Assembly (NCBI GenBank): GCA_963739005.1
Contig: CAVTYQ010000001.1
Span: 62,001-126,000 of the forward strand
Direction of reading: 5' to 3'
Origin: DASWJZ01 sp963739005
GTDB lineage: Bacteria; Pseudomonadota; Alphaproteobacteria; Rhizobiales; Afifellaceae
DNA: 64,000 nucleotides
Shown: one piece after another, positions 41,356 to 49,958 of the stretch
Numbering within the stretch: position 1 is the first letter of the stretch
How the letters are laid out: each line of letters starts with the position of its first letter
Position numbers and translations under genes: made by a program
The notes under the pieces: model-generated
Databases searched by the model: none
Seen by the model: only the letters and a program-made list of their open reading frames with translations
What the model was told of the DNA's origin: nothing

Positions 41356-42302
41356 GCGACGAGGCCGACAATGTTGGGGAGGTGCTGACCGAGCGCTTCC
41401 AGCACCGCCATCCTGACGGCGACGCCCATCTCCACCTGCTCGCGGATGACGCTCTGCACGCCGTCAGCGATCAACGGGTCGATCTCAACGCCGCAATTCA
41501 TCGGCCCTGGGTGCATGACGATGGCGTCGGGCTTCGCGTAGACGAGCTTCTCGGCATCGAGGCCGAAGAAGCGGAAATATTCGCGCACGCTCGGCACGTA
41601 GGCGGCGTTCATCCGCTCGCGTTGCAGGCGCAGCATCATCACGACATCGGCGCCGGCGAGACCTTCGCGCATCGAGGAGAAGACGTCGACGCCGAGCCGC
41701 TCGATGCCGGCCGGAAGCAGCGTCGATGGCGCGACGACGCGCAGGCGCGCGCCCATCGCGGAGAGAAGCAGGATGTTCGACCGCGCAACGCGCGAATGCG
41801 CGATGTCGCCGCAGATCGCCACGATCAGTCCGGAGAGACGGCCCTTGTGGCGGCGGATTGTCAGCGCGTCGAGGAGCGCCTGGGTCGGGTGCTCGTGCGC
41901 GCCGTCGCCGGCGTTGACGACCGCGCACTCGACCTTCTGCGCAAGAAGCGCGACGGCGCCGGCAGCGTGATGGCGGACGACGAGGATGTCCGGCCGCATC
42001 GCGTTCAGCGTCATCGCCGTGTCGATCAGGGTTTCGCCCTTCTTCACCGAAGAGGCGCTGACGGCCATGTTCATCACATCGGCGCCGAGCCTTTTTCCGG
42101 CCAGTTCGAAGGACGACTGCGTGCGGGTGGAGGCTTCGAAGAAGAGGTTGATCTGGGTGCGGCCGCGGAGCGTCGCCTTCTTCTTCTCGATCTGGCGGGA
42201 AACATCGATTGCGGCTTCCGCCGAATCAAGAAGAACCGCGATATCCTGGGGGGAAAGGCCCTCGATCCCGAGAAGGTGCCTGTGCGGAAACGCCGAAGCC
42301 AT
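41352..42302 (-). CDS. pyrB: Aspartate carbamoyltransferase catalytic subunit
   Basis: A 316-residue enzyme joining carbamoyl phosphate and aspartate, the committed step of pyrimidine synthesis. The carbamoyl-phosphate site is FFEASTRTQSSFELAGKRLG (STRT motif), HEHPTQALLDA is the second ligand site, and the C-terminal MHPGPMNCGVEID binds aspartate. The ATG at 42302 is chosen; the frame extends upstream without conservation. It is transcribed with pyrC and plsY. Confidence 0.95.
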   Translation of the reverse strand: MASAFPHRHLLGIEGLSPQDIAVLLDSAEAAIDVSRQIEKKKATLRGRTQINLFFEASTRTQSSFELAGKRLGADVMNMAVSASSVKKGETLIDTAMTLNAMRPDILVVRHHAAGAVALLAQKVECAVVNAGDGAHEHPTQALLDALTIRRHKGRLSGLIVAICGDIAHSRVARSNILLLSAMGARLRVVAPSTLLPAGIERLGVDVFSSMREGLAGADVVMMLRLQRERMNAAYVPSVREYFRFFGLDAEKLVYAKPDAIVMHPGPMNCGVEIDPLIADGVQSVIREQVEMGVAVRMAVLEALGQHLPNIVGLVA

Positions 42303-42386
42303 TAAAGTCGCCCCTATAGGACCTAAGCTCTGCCGGGGCAACCGCACGGCGCACCCTTTGCCGCCTTGCGCACAGAAAGACGCTTA

Positions 42387-44024
42387 ATGACGGGGGAAAC
42401 GCACGCGGTCAAAAACCAGTCGCCTCCCTACGGCGGCGTGAATTTCTTCGAGGCCGATCCGCTGCTGAACTCCGCAGCGGCAGGGTTCCCGGATTCGGTG
42501 CGGGCCGAGATCTCCGAGGTGGGCGCTTTCTGGGGAACGCACGAGGCGCGCGATTTCGCCCGCCTCGCGAACAGGCACACGCCGGAGCTGGAGCGCTACA
42601 GCGCGAAAGGCGAACGGCTGAACCAGGTGACCTTTCACCCGGCCTATCACGCGCTGATGCGGCGCTCGGTGCTGGCCGGGCTGCATTGTTCTGCCTTCGA
42701 TCACGGCGAGGACGAAGCCGGTCTCAGGCATCGAGCGCGCGCCGCGCGGCTCTACATGACCGCCGAGACCGAGTGCGGCCATCTCTGCCCGATGACGATG
42801 ACTAACGCGTCGCTCGCGACGCTTCGGCACGCGCCGGAGCTTTTTGCCGAGTGGGCGCCGCGCGTCCTGTCACGGACGTACGACCGCAATTTCCGTCCGG
42901 CCGCTGAGAAGCGCGGCGTCACGCTCGGCATGGGGATGACGGAGAAGCAGGGCGGCACCGACGTCCGCGCGAACACGACGCGCGCGGAGGCGGGCGAGGG
43001 CGGCCTCTACCGCCTGACCGGCCACAAATGGTTCTTCTCCGCGCCGATGTCGGACGCGTTCCTGGTGCTCGCGCAAGCGAAGACGGGGCTCACCTGTTTC
43101 CTGATGCCGCGATTCCTTCCCGACGGCTCGGTGAACGCGATCCGGCTCGAGCGATTGAAGGACAAGCTCGGCAACCGCTCAAATGCCTCGGCCGAGGTCG
43201 AGTTCGAAGGCGCCGGCGCCTGGCGCGTCGGCGGCGAGGGGCGGGGGGTCGCCACCATTCTCGAAATGGTGACGCTGACGCGGCTCGACTGCGCGGTGGC
43301 GAGCGCCGGGCTGATGCGGAGCGGCTTCGCGGAGGCCGTCCACCACGTGCGCCATCGCGCCGTCTTCGGCAAGGCGCTGATCGACCAGCCGCTGATGACG
43401 CGCGTGCTCGCCGACATGGCGCTCGACCTTGCCGCCGCGCTGGCGCTTTCGATGCGGCTCGCGGAGGCCTTCGACATGGCGGAGGGCCAGCCCGCCGAAG
43501 CCGCCTATGTGCGGCTGATGACGCCGACGGTGAAATACTGGGTGTGCAAGACCGCCCCGGCCTTCCTCTACGAGGCGATGGAGTGCCTCGGCGGCAACGG
43601 ATACGTGGAGGAAAGCATGCTGCCGCGGCTTTATCGCGAGGCGCCGGTCAACGCCATCTGGGAGGGCTCCGGCAACGTGATGGCGCTCGATGTCGTGCGC
43701 GCGCTGAAGGCCGACGGCGTGCTGCAGCACGTCATCACCACGATCGGGGCGGAGCTCGGCCAGGGTTCCAAGTCCGCCCTCGATGTGCTTCTTGCCGCAG
43801 CGGGCGTCGCGACGGAGGACGAAGGCTCGGCGCGCGTGCTGGTCGAGCAGCTGGCGCTCACCGCCGCAGCGGCGGCGCTTCGGCGCGACTTCCCGCCGCC
43901 GATCGCCGACGCCTTCATCGAAACGCGGCTCGGACGGCCGTGGCGCTCCACCTACGGCATGCTCGACGCCCGCTTCGGCGCGCGCCAGATCGTCGACTAC
44001 ATCGCCCCGGCGGTGGTCAGCTGA
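42387..44024 (+). CDS. Acyl-CoA dehydrogenase family protein (AidB-like)
   Basis: A 545-residue FAD enzyme. The N-terminal helical domain has MTMTNASLATLR, characteristic of the AidB/isovaleryl-CoA dehydrogenase branch. The FAD/substrate loop is MGMTEKQGGTDVRANTT, the beta domain includes GHKWFFSAPMSDAFLVLAQ, and the catalytic region is PVNAIWEGSGNVM. AidB proteins protect DNA from alkylation and have weak dehydrogenase activity; a catabolic role is equally possible. Its end overlaps hicA by 8 bp tail to tail. Confidence 0.88.
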   Translation: MTGETHAVKNQSPPYGGVNFFEADPLLNSAAAGFPDSVRAEISEVGAFWGTHEARDFARLANRHTPELERYSAKGERLNQVTFHPAYHALMRRSVLAGLHCSAFDHGEDEAGLRHRARAARLYMTAETECGHLCPMTMTNASLATLRHAPELFAEWAPRVLSRTYDRNFRPAAEKRGVTLGMGMTEKQGGTDVRANTTRAEAGEGGLYRLTGHKWFFSAPMSDAFLVLAQAKTGLTCFLMPRFLPDGSVNAIRLERLKDKLGNRSNASAEVEFEGAGAWRVGGEGRGVATILEMVTLTRLDCAVASAGLMRSGFAEAVHHVRHRAVFGKALIDQPLMTRVLADMALDLAAALALSMRLAEAFDMAEGQPAEAAYVRLMTPTVKYWVCKTAPAFLYEAMECLGGNGYVEESMLPRLYREAPVNAIWEGSGNVMALDVVRALKADGVLQHVITTIGAELGQGSKSALDVLLAAAGVATEDEGSARVLVEQLALTAAAAALRRDFPPPIADAFIETRLGRPWRSTYGMLDARFGARQIVDYIAPAVVS

Positions 44025-44226
44025 GGTCGGAGTCGGGGATTTCGGCAAGCTTGGCGAGGTGCCGCAACAAACCGATCTTGAGAGGGCGGTTTCCGTGAAC
44101 TGGCACTGATAGGCGGACGATACTTCCTTCTCTTCCGTAGATGTGATGACTTCCGTTCACCCGCAGCGATCGCCATCCGCGCCGTTCCAAAAGTCGGGCG
44201 AAGTCTTTTCCAGAGATCGCCTTCAC
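44017..44226 (-). CDS. hicA: HicA-type toxin (type II toxin-antitoxin mRNA interferase)
   Basis: A 69-residue dsRBD-like fold. The N-terminal MKAISGKDFARLLERRGW and the catalytic-His region SLRVNGSHHIYGREG are the YcfA/HicA signature; the tail LKIGLLRHLAK matches the family. HicA cleaves mRNA when the antitoxin is lost. Translation is coupled to hicB (4 bp overlap), with the antitoxin gene first. Confidence 0.9.
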   Translation of the reverse strand: MKAISGKDFARLLERRGWRSLRVNGSHHIYGREGSIVRLSVPVHGNRPLKIGLLRHLAKLAEIPDSDLS

Positions 44227-44426
44227 AAGGCGATTTCCAATATTTGCTCCCTTCCGCCCGGTTTCGTCTCGGCCACGTCGACTGCGAGGCAGCCTTCAAT
44301 CGCCTCGCGGAGGTTCCGCTTCAGCTCCTCCATGTTCTCGCCCTCGGTAGCGCAGCCGGGAATTGCCGGCACTTCAGCCCAGAATCCACCTTCTTCAGCA
44401 TCGTGGACAATGACTTTGATCTTCAT
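44223..44426 (-). CDS. hicB: HicB-type antitoxin, N-terminal domain only
   Basis: 67 residues: the partial RNase-H fold HicB domain (IKVIVHDAEEGGFWAEVPAI, PGCATEGENMEELKRNLREA). No C-terminal ribbon-helix-helix or HTH DNA-binding domain is present, as in the short HicB class, so autoregulation may depend on another factor or be absent. Start ATG at 44426 with GGAG 6 bp upstream. Confidence 0.88.
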   Translation of the reverse strand: MKIKVIVHDAEEGGFWAEVPAIPGCATEGENMEELKRNLREAIEGCLAVDVAETKPGGREQILEIAL

Positions 44427-44441
44427 CGGGCGCTCCAATGC

Positions 44442-44461
44442 AGCTTGATAGTAGATAAGCT
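44442..44461. promoter_or_regulatory. Imperfect inverted repeat upstream of hicB
   Basis: AGCTTGATAGTAGATAAGCT begins and ends with AGCTT/AAGCT and is AT-rich against a GC-rich background, 16-35 bp before the hicB start. It could overlap the hicBA promoter or be its operator. Confidence 0.3.
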
Positions 44462-44511
44462 CATGGGAGATGTACGGGAAGGGCGTCCCGAAGACCGCGA
44501 GTTGGCGCGGG

Positions 44512-45621
44512 TCAACTCGGCACGGGGAGTGCCGCCGCCAGCCAGCGCTGGAAGCGCTGGGCGTCTCCGGAGACGACGGCCTCTGCGATGCGCCGCCCGA
44601 TGGCGGCACCGAACTTGTAGCCGTGACCGGAGCAGGCGGAGACGATGAGCGCTTTCCCGCGCCGCGTCGCGAAGAAGCGCTCGTCGGCCGTGAAGGTGTA
44701 GGCGCAGGTGGCGACGCGGGCGACACGATATTCGGCGATGCGGGCGAATGGCGGCGCGAAGAGGTCACGGAGCCGCTCGCCTTCGCCCGGCGCCGGCTCA
44801 CGATCGAGGTCAGGCGGGGAAGCGCGCTTGACGATGCCCGCGCCGACCTTCAGCCCGGTGCCGTCAACCGATGGCAGGACATAGCCGTCGACCTTGCCGC
44901 CGACATCGAGGATCGCCGGCGCGTTTTCCCACGCGGACCTGAGGTCCTTCGGCGGCTCGAGATAGGCGACGACGGTGCGGAAGGGACGGAGCGAGGTTGC
45001 GAGGTCGGGGAAGAAGCCGAGCGTCCACGCGCCGGCGGTGACGACGATACGATCCGCCGCGATCACTTCGCCGGATGCGGTCTCGACCCGGCCGGCGTCG
45101 ACATCGACGGCGCGGACGGGCGTCTGTTGGCGAACATCGGCGCCGCGTTTTGTCAGCCACGTAAGGAGGTCGCGCGCGATGCGCTGCGAGAAGAGCACGC
45201 CGCCTTCGGCGGTGAAGAAGGCGTAACGCATGGAAGCGGCGTCGAGGAAAGGGTAGCGCTCGGCCGCCGCTTGGGGATGCAAAAGCTCATAGGCGAAGCC
45301 GGTGCGATCGAGTCCGTCGCGATAGATGTCGGTGCCGTCGCCAGACTCGAGCGAGACGGCGAGTACCCCGGTCGCTGCGAAATGGCTTGCGCCCAGATCA
45401 CGCCAGAGCGCCTCCCACGCTTCGAAGGCCTCGGAGATCATGAACGCGTAGCCGTCTGCCGAACCGTAGGCGCGGCGGATGATGCGATGCTCGTCGCCGG
45501 AGGCAGAAAGGGGGTTCGGAATCGGGCCCTGCTCGAAGAGCGTGACGCGGTGGCCTTCGCGGGTCAGCGCCCAGGCCGCCGCCAACCCCGATATTCCGCC
45601 GCCGACGATCGCGACATGCAT
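44512..45621 (-). CDS. FAD-dependent oxidoreductase of the DAO/sarcosine oxidase type
   Basis: 369 residues. N-terminal FAD-binding HVAIVGGGISGLAAAWAL with GHRVTLFEQ, a substrate domain, and a C-terminal SGHGYKFGAAIGRRIAEAV that closes the flavin site. Similar enzymes oxidise N-methyl amino acids or D-amino acids; the substrate is unknown. The start ATG is at 45621, and the AEC transporter gene ends 2 bp upstream on the same strand, suggesting import and oxidation of one compound. Confidence 0.88.
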   Translation of the reverse strand: MHVAIVGGGISGLAAAWALTREGHRVTLFEQGPIPNPLSASGDEHRIIRRAYGSADGYAFMISEAFEAWEALWRDLGASHFAATGVLAVSLESGDGTDIYRDGLDRTGFAYELLHPQAAAERYPFLDAASMRYAFFTAEGGVLFSQRIARDLLTWLTKRGADVRQQTPVRAVDVDAGRVETASGEVIAADRIVVTAGAWTLGFFPDLATSLRPFRTVVAYLEPPKDLRSAWENAPAILDVGGKVDGYVLPSVDGTGLKVGAGIVKRASPPDLDREPAPGEGERLRDLFAPPFARIAEYRVARVATCAYTFTADERFFATRRGKALIVSACSGHGYKFGAAIGRRIAEAVVSGDAQRFQRWLAAALPVPS

Positions 45622-45623
45622 GG

Positions 45624-46550
45624 TCAAGCCAGGAGCCAGAGAAAGAACGGCAACGTGACGACGGCGAGGAGCGTCTGCAACGTTATGATCTCCGCCATCA
45701 GCCGCGCGTCGCCGCCCATTCGTCGGGCAAGAATATAGGAGGAGCTGGCGGCGGGAACCGCCGCGGCGAGGATCGCGACCCCACGCGCAGTCCCGGTGAC
45801 GCCGAGAAGGGCGGTGAAGGCAAAGGCGAAGAGCGGCATCAGGACGAGGCGCAGCAACGTGCCGCTGGCGAGCGCGGGGCCGAGGCGTCTTAGCGACGAG
45901 AGATCGAGCCCAGCGCCGACAGCAAGGAGGCCGCTCGCGAGACCGGCGCGCCCGAGCAATTCGAGCGCCGACGCGACGGGCGCGGGGAGCGGTATACTGG
46001 CGAGGTTGAGCGCGATGCCAGCGGCGCATGCCAAGATCAGCGGATTGCGCATGAGCTCCAGGATGATGCGCTTCGCCGATGGCGCGCTCGCCGCAGCGAA
46101 CCACGAAAGCACCGCGACGCTCGAGACGTTCAGAAGCGGGATCATCGCGATGATCGCCACCGACATCAGCGCCACGCCCTTCGGCCCATAGAGAAAGCCG
46201 GCGAGCGCAAGACCGACCGTCGTGTTCCACCGCGTCGCGCCCTGGAAGAGCGAGCTGAAGCGCGGGCCGTCGATCCCGAATCGCGCGGCAAGGGCAGGAC
46301 GAAGCGCAAGGCAAAGAGCGGACATCGCGAGCACCGAAAGGACGAGCGCCAGGCCGAGCGTCGCGAAAGGGAGCGCCCGCAGGTCGGCGCCGACAAGCGA
46401 GGTGACTAGGAGGCAGGGGAAGAGGACGTAATAGGTGATGGCGTCGATGCCGACCCATTGCTCGCGCGGAACAAGCCGGCTGCTGACGGTGGTCCAGCCG
46501 ACGACAATGATGATGAGAACCGGCAGCAACGCCTGAAGCGCGGCGCTCAT
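45624..46550 (-). CDS. AEC family transporter (auxin efflux carrier-like)
   Basis: A 308-residue membrane protein with about ten helices in two inverted five-helix repeats (LPVLIIIVVGWTTVSSRLV; TYYVLFPCLLVTSLVGADL; VALMSVAIIAMIPLLNVSSV; GLASGLLAVGAGLDLSSL). AEC members move dicarboxylates, amino acids or auxin-like acids. The ATG at 46550 overlaps the ruvX stop by 4 bp. It is co-transcribed with the downstream oxidoreductase. Confidence 0.88.
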   Translation of the reverse strand: MSAALQALLPVLIIIVVGWTTVSSRLVPREQWVGIDAITYYVLFPCLLVTSLVGADLRALPFATLGLALVLSVLAMSALCLALRPALAARFGIDGPRFSSLFQGATRWNTTVGLALAGFLYGPKGVALMSVAIIAMIPLLNVSSVAVLSWFAAASAPSAKRIILELMRNPLILACAAGIALNLASIPLPAPVASALELLGRAGLASGLLAVGAGLDLSSLRRLGPALASGTLLRLVLMPLFAFAFTALLGVTGTARGVAILAAAVPAASSSYILARRMGGDARLMAEIITLQTLLAVVTLPFFLWLLA

Positions 46551-47032
46551 ATCTCTGTCCGCAATCGCGTCAGGCGGTCGAGCGCGCCCTGCAGGATGAA
46601 GGCGGCGGCGGCGGCGTCGATCTTCACGGCGCGCTTCTTGCGCGACATGTCGGCTTCGATCATCGCCCGCTCCGCCGCGGCGGTTGAAAGCCGCTCGTCC
46701 CAAAGCACGACCGGGAGGTCGGTCAGCGGCGCGAGGCTTCGGAGGAACGCCCGCGTCGCCTGCGCGCGCGGACCTTCGGTGCCGTTCATGTTGATCGGCA
46801 GGCCAAGGACGAGCCCACCGACCTTCTCAGCCGCGCAAAGTCTGAGAAGGTCCTCCGCGTCCTTGCCGAACTTGGTGCGGCGGATCGTGTGGAACGGCGT
46901 CGCGATGCGGAGCCCGGGATCGGAGAGCGCGATACCAATCGTCTTGGTGCCCAGGTCGAGGCCGGCGAGCCGTGCGCCCGTCGGGAGCTTCTCCACAAGT
47001 GCTTCGATCGGGGTTTCGGGGCTAGAGGGCAT
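46547..47032 (-). CDS. ruvX: Holliday junction resolvase-like protein / rRNA processing factor
   Basis: 161 residues with an RNase-H-like fold: ARLAGLDLGTKTIGIALSDP (first catalytic Asp), GGLVLGLPINMNGTEG, VVLWDERLSTAAAERAM (Glu) and KIDAAAAAFILQGALDR (last Asp). This is the YqgF/RuvX family, which acts in 16S rRNA 5'-end maturation. It is divergent from parC over 63 bp. Confidence 0.93.
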   Translation of the reverse strand: MPSSPETPIEALVEKLPTGARLAGLDLGTKTIGIALSDPGLRIATPFHTIRRTKFGKDAEDLLRLCAAEKVGGLVLGLPINMNGTEGPRAQATRAFLRSLAPLTDLPVVLWDERLSTAAAERAMIEADMSRKKRAVKIDAAAAAFILQGALDRLTRLRTEI

Positions 47033-47055
47033 GGCGCACACTACCCCTCCTCCAA

Positions 47056-47078
47056 CCCCTCCCCGCAAGGGGGAGGGG
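47056..47078. repeat. CCCCTCCCC-GCAA-GGGGGAGGGG hairpin repeat
   Basis: A 9-10 bp stem with a GCAA loop in the divergent ruvX/parC promoter gap. CCTCCCC...GGGGAGG palindromes are common dispersed elements in high-GC Hyphomicrobiales intergenic DNA. It sits within 20 bp of the parC start, so it may affect parC translation. Confidence 0.5.
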
Positions 47079-47095
47079 AGTGCTAAGCAGCCGTC

Positions 47096-49363
47096 ATGGG
47101 AAAACGAGTGATTCCGCCTGAAGGTGGCGAGAACGGCGCGGGCGGCGAGATCGTCCCGGTCAATCTCAGGACGGCGCTCGAGGAGCGCTATCTCGCCTAT
47201 GCGCTCTCCACCATCATGCACCGCGCGCTGCCGGACGTGCGCGACGGGCTGAAGCCGGTGCATCGGCGCATCGTCTACGCGATGCGCGAGATGCGGCTCC
47301 TGCCGGCCGGTGGCTACAAGAAGTCCGCCAAGGTGGTCGGCGAGGTGATGGGGAATTTCCATCCGCACGGCGACCAGTCGATCTACGACGCGCTCGTACG
47401 TCTCGCGCAGGATTTCGCCGTCCGCTATCCGCTCGTGGACGGGCAGGGCAATTTCGGCAACGTCGACGGCGATAACCCCGCGGCCATGCGCTACACGGAA
47501 GCGCGCATGACGGCGGTCGCCGAGCTGATGCTGCGGGGCATCGACGAGGACGCCGTCGACTTCCGCCCGACCTATGACGGGGAGGGGGAGGAGCCGGTGG
47601 TGCTGCCGGGCGCCTTCCCGAACCTTCTCGCAAACGGCTCCGCCGGCATTGCGGTCGGCATGGCGACAAACATCCCGCCGCACAACGCGGCGGAGCTCTG
47701 TGACGCGGCGCTGCACCTCATCAAGTTCCCGAATGCGACGCTCGGCAAGCTGATGGAGTTCGTGCCGGGGCCGGACTTCCCGACCGGCGGCATCATCGTG
47801 TCGACACGCGAGACGCTGGCGGAGACCTACAAGACCGGGCGCGGCGGCATCCGCGTGCGCGCCCGCTGGGAGACGGAAGACCTCGGCCGCGGCACCTGGG
47901 CGGCGGTCGTCACCGAGATTCCCTATCAGGTGCAGAAGAGCAGGCTGATCGAGCAAATCGCCGGGCTGATCGAGAACCGCAAACTGCCGCTCGTCGACGA
48001 CGTCCGCGACGAGAGCGCGGAAGACGTGCGCATCGTCATCGAGCCGAAGAGCCGCGCGGTCGATCCGAGCCTGATGATGGAATCGCTCTTCCGCACGACG
48101 GAGCTCGAGGCGCGCTTCTCGCTCAACATGAACGTGCTCTCGCGCGGCGTCGTTCCGAACGTGCTCTCGCTCCGCGACGTGCTCCTGCAATGGCTGGAGC
48201 ATCGGAAGGTCGTGCTCATCCGGCGCTCGCGCTTCCGCTTGGGCAAGATCGCCGAGCGGCTGGAAGTGCTCGGCGGCTATCTCATCGCCTACCTGAACCT
48301 CGACGAGGTCATCCGCATCATCCGCGAGGAGGACGATGCGAAAGCGGTGATGATGAAGCGCTTCGATCTCACCGAGCCGCAGGTCGAGGCGATCCTGAAC
48401 ATGCGGCTCCGGCAGTTGCGCAAGCTCGACGAGATCGAGATCCGCAAGGAGTTCGACGGGCTCAAAACCGAGAAGAAGGACCTCGAAGCGTTGCTCAAGT
48501 CCGAGGAGCGGCAGTGGAAGTGCGTCGCCTACGAGATAGCGGAAGTGAAGAAGACGTTCGGGCCGAATACGCCGCTCGGCAAGCGTCGCACCGGCTTCGC
48601 CGACGCACCGGAGATCGACCTGGAAGAGATGCAGGAGGCGATGATCGAGCGCGAGCCGGTTACCGTCGTCATCTCCGAGAAGGGGTGGATCCGCGCGATG
48701 CGCGGCCACATGACCGACCTTAGCCAGCTTACCTTCAAGGAGGGCGACCGCCTAAAGCGCGCCTTCCATGCGACGACCATGGACAAGGTGCTCATCCTCT
48801 CCACCGGCGGGAAGGTCTACACGCTCGAGGCGGCGAAGCTTCCGGGTGGGCGCGGCCACGGCGAGCCGGTCCGGCTCATGCTCGACATGGACAAGGAACA
48901 GGACGTCGCCGCGATCTTCCCGTTCGATCCGAACGGCAAGCGGGTCGTCGCGAGCCGCGCCGGCTACGGTTTTTGCGTGGCCGAAAGCGAGCTCGTAGCC
49001 AACACGCGCAAGGGGAAGCAGGTCCTCAACGTCTCAGGCACAGACGAGGCGAAGGTCTGCGTGCCTGTTGCCGGTGACTTCGTCGCGGTCGTGGGCACGA
49101 ACCGCAAGATGGTCATCTTCCCGCTCGACCAGCTCCCGGAGATGACGCGCGGCAAAGGCGTCCGCCTGCAGCGCTACAAAGACGGCGAACTGTCGGACGC
49201 GCGGGTGTTTCTCAAGAAGGAAGGGCTCAGCTGGACCGACGGCGCCGGCCGCGTCCACACGCGCCCGGTCACGGAGCTGAAGGACTGGATGGGCGAGCGC
49301 GCCCAGGCCGGCCGGCTCTCGCCGCAGGGCTTTCCGAAGTCGAACAGGTTCGGTGACGGCTAA
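47096..49363 (+). CDS. parC: DNA topoisomerase IV subunit A
   Basis: A 755-residue type IIA topoisomerase subunit that decatenates daughter chromosomes. The quinolone-determining region is GNFHPHGDQSIYDALVRLAQ, the catalytic Tyr is in AAMRYTEARM, the coiled-coil C-gate follows, and the C-terminal beta-pinwheel has six blades of the form MDKVLILSTGGKVYTLEA. The length is typical of ParC rather than GyrA. parE is not adjacent. Confidence 0.95.
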   Translation: MGKRVIPPEGGENGAGGEIVPVNLRTALEERYLAYALSTIMHRALPDVRDGLKPVHRRIVYAMREMRLLPAGGYKKSAKVVGEVMGNFHPHGDQSIYDALVRLAQDFAVRYPLVDGQGNFGNVDGDNPAAMRYTEARMTAVAELMLRGIDEDAVDFRPTYDGEGEEPVVLPGAFPNLLANGSAGIAVGMATNIPPHNAAELCDAALHLIKFPNATLGKLMEFVPGPDFPTGGIIVSTRETLAETYKTGRGGIRVRARWETEDLGRGTWAAVVTEIPYQVQKSRLIEQIAGLIENRKLPLVDDVRDESAEDVRIVIEPKSRAVDPSLMMESLFRTTELEARFSLNMNVLSRGVVPNVLSLRDVLLQWLEHRKVVLIRRSRFRLGKIAERLEVLGGYLIAYLNLDEVIRIIREEDDAKAVMMKRFDLTEPQVEAILNMRLRQLRKLDEIEIRKEFDGLKTEKKDLEALLKSEERQWKCVAYEIAEVKKTFGPNTPLGKRRTGFADAPEIDLEEMQEAMIEREPVTVVISEKGWIRAMRGHMTDLSQLTFKEGDRLKRAFHATTMDKVLILSTGGKVYTLEAAKLPGGRGHGEPVRLMLDMDKEQDVAAIFPFDPNGKRVVASRAGYGFCVAESELVANTRKGKQVLNVSGTDEAKVCVPVAGDFVAVVGTNRKMVIFPLDQLPEMTRGKGVRLQRYKDGELSDARVFLKKEGLSWTDGAGRVHTRPVTELKDWMGERAQAGRLSPQGFPKSNRFGDG

Positions 49364-49388
49364 CCGGCCCGCCGTCTTCGAGTGCTTC

Positions 49389-49835
49389 CTACGGGCTGGC
49401 CTTGGAAGCGGCGACGTGGCGGGTGGCGGCGCGCTTCGCTGGGAGGCGGCCTTCGCCAAAGTTGCCGGCGAGATCCCGCGCCAGACGGACGACGGCGTTT
49501 CGAAGCGCCAGACTCCCGATCTGCGCGTAGGCTTGCAGCAGCTCGGTCGCGCCCGGCTCGCTCAGGATGGCCTTGGTGTCGGCGCGGTCGCCGTCCGCCG
49601 AGGCGGAGCCGGAGCTTCCCGTGAAAAAGTAGGCGACGGGAACGTCGAGGACCTTGCTGATCTCGGCGAGACGTCCCGCACCAATGCGATTCGTCCCATT
49701 CTCGTATTTCTGCACCTGCTGAAAGGAGACCCCAATTTCCTTGCCAAGTCTTTCCTGGCTTACTCTCAGCTGTTTCCGCCGCGAACGAAGGCGCGCACCA
49801 ACCAACGCGTCCATTGGTGTCGCTGCTTTTGCCAT
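49389..49835 (-). CDS. XRE-family helix-turn-helix transcriptional regulator
   Basis: 148 residues. The HTH_3 domain (residues 11-68) reads LRSRRKQLRVSQERLGKEIG, then VSFQQVQKYENGTNRIGAGR, a classic recognition helix, and LAEISKVLDVPVAYFF. A C-terminal helical tail of about 70 residues lacks a recognised domain. Many Hyphomicrobiales have this size of regulator, some tied to low-pH or metabolite responses. Start ATG at 49835 with GAGG 9 bp upstream. Confidence 0.9.
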   Translation of the reverse strand: MAKAATPMDALVGARLRSRRKQLRVSQERLGKEIGVSFQQVQKYENGTNRIGAGRLAEISKVLDVPVAYFFTGSSGSASADGDRADTKAILSEPGATELLQAYAQIGSLALRNAVVRLARDLAGNFGEGRLPAKRAATRHVAASKASP

Positions 49836-49958
49836 TTGCGGGAACCTCACTTTCACAATTCTCAGGCGTCAGGTTGTAGCCGAGTTCAATTCATAGTGCC
49901 AATCGCATATGTGACAAATGTGCCGCCCTTTGCCGCAGGTACCTAGACTTGCGGAATC

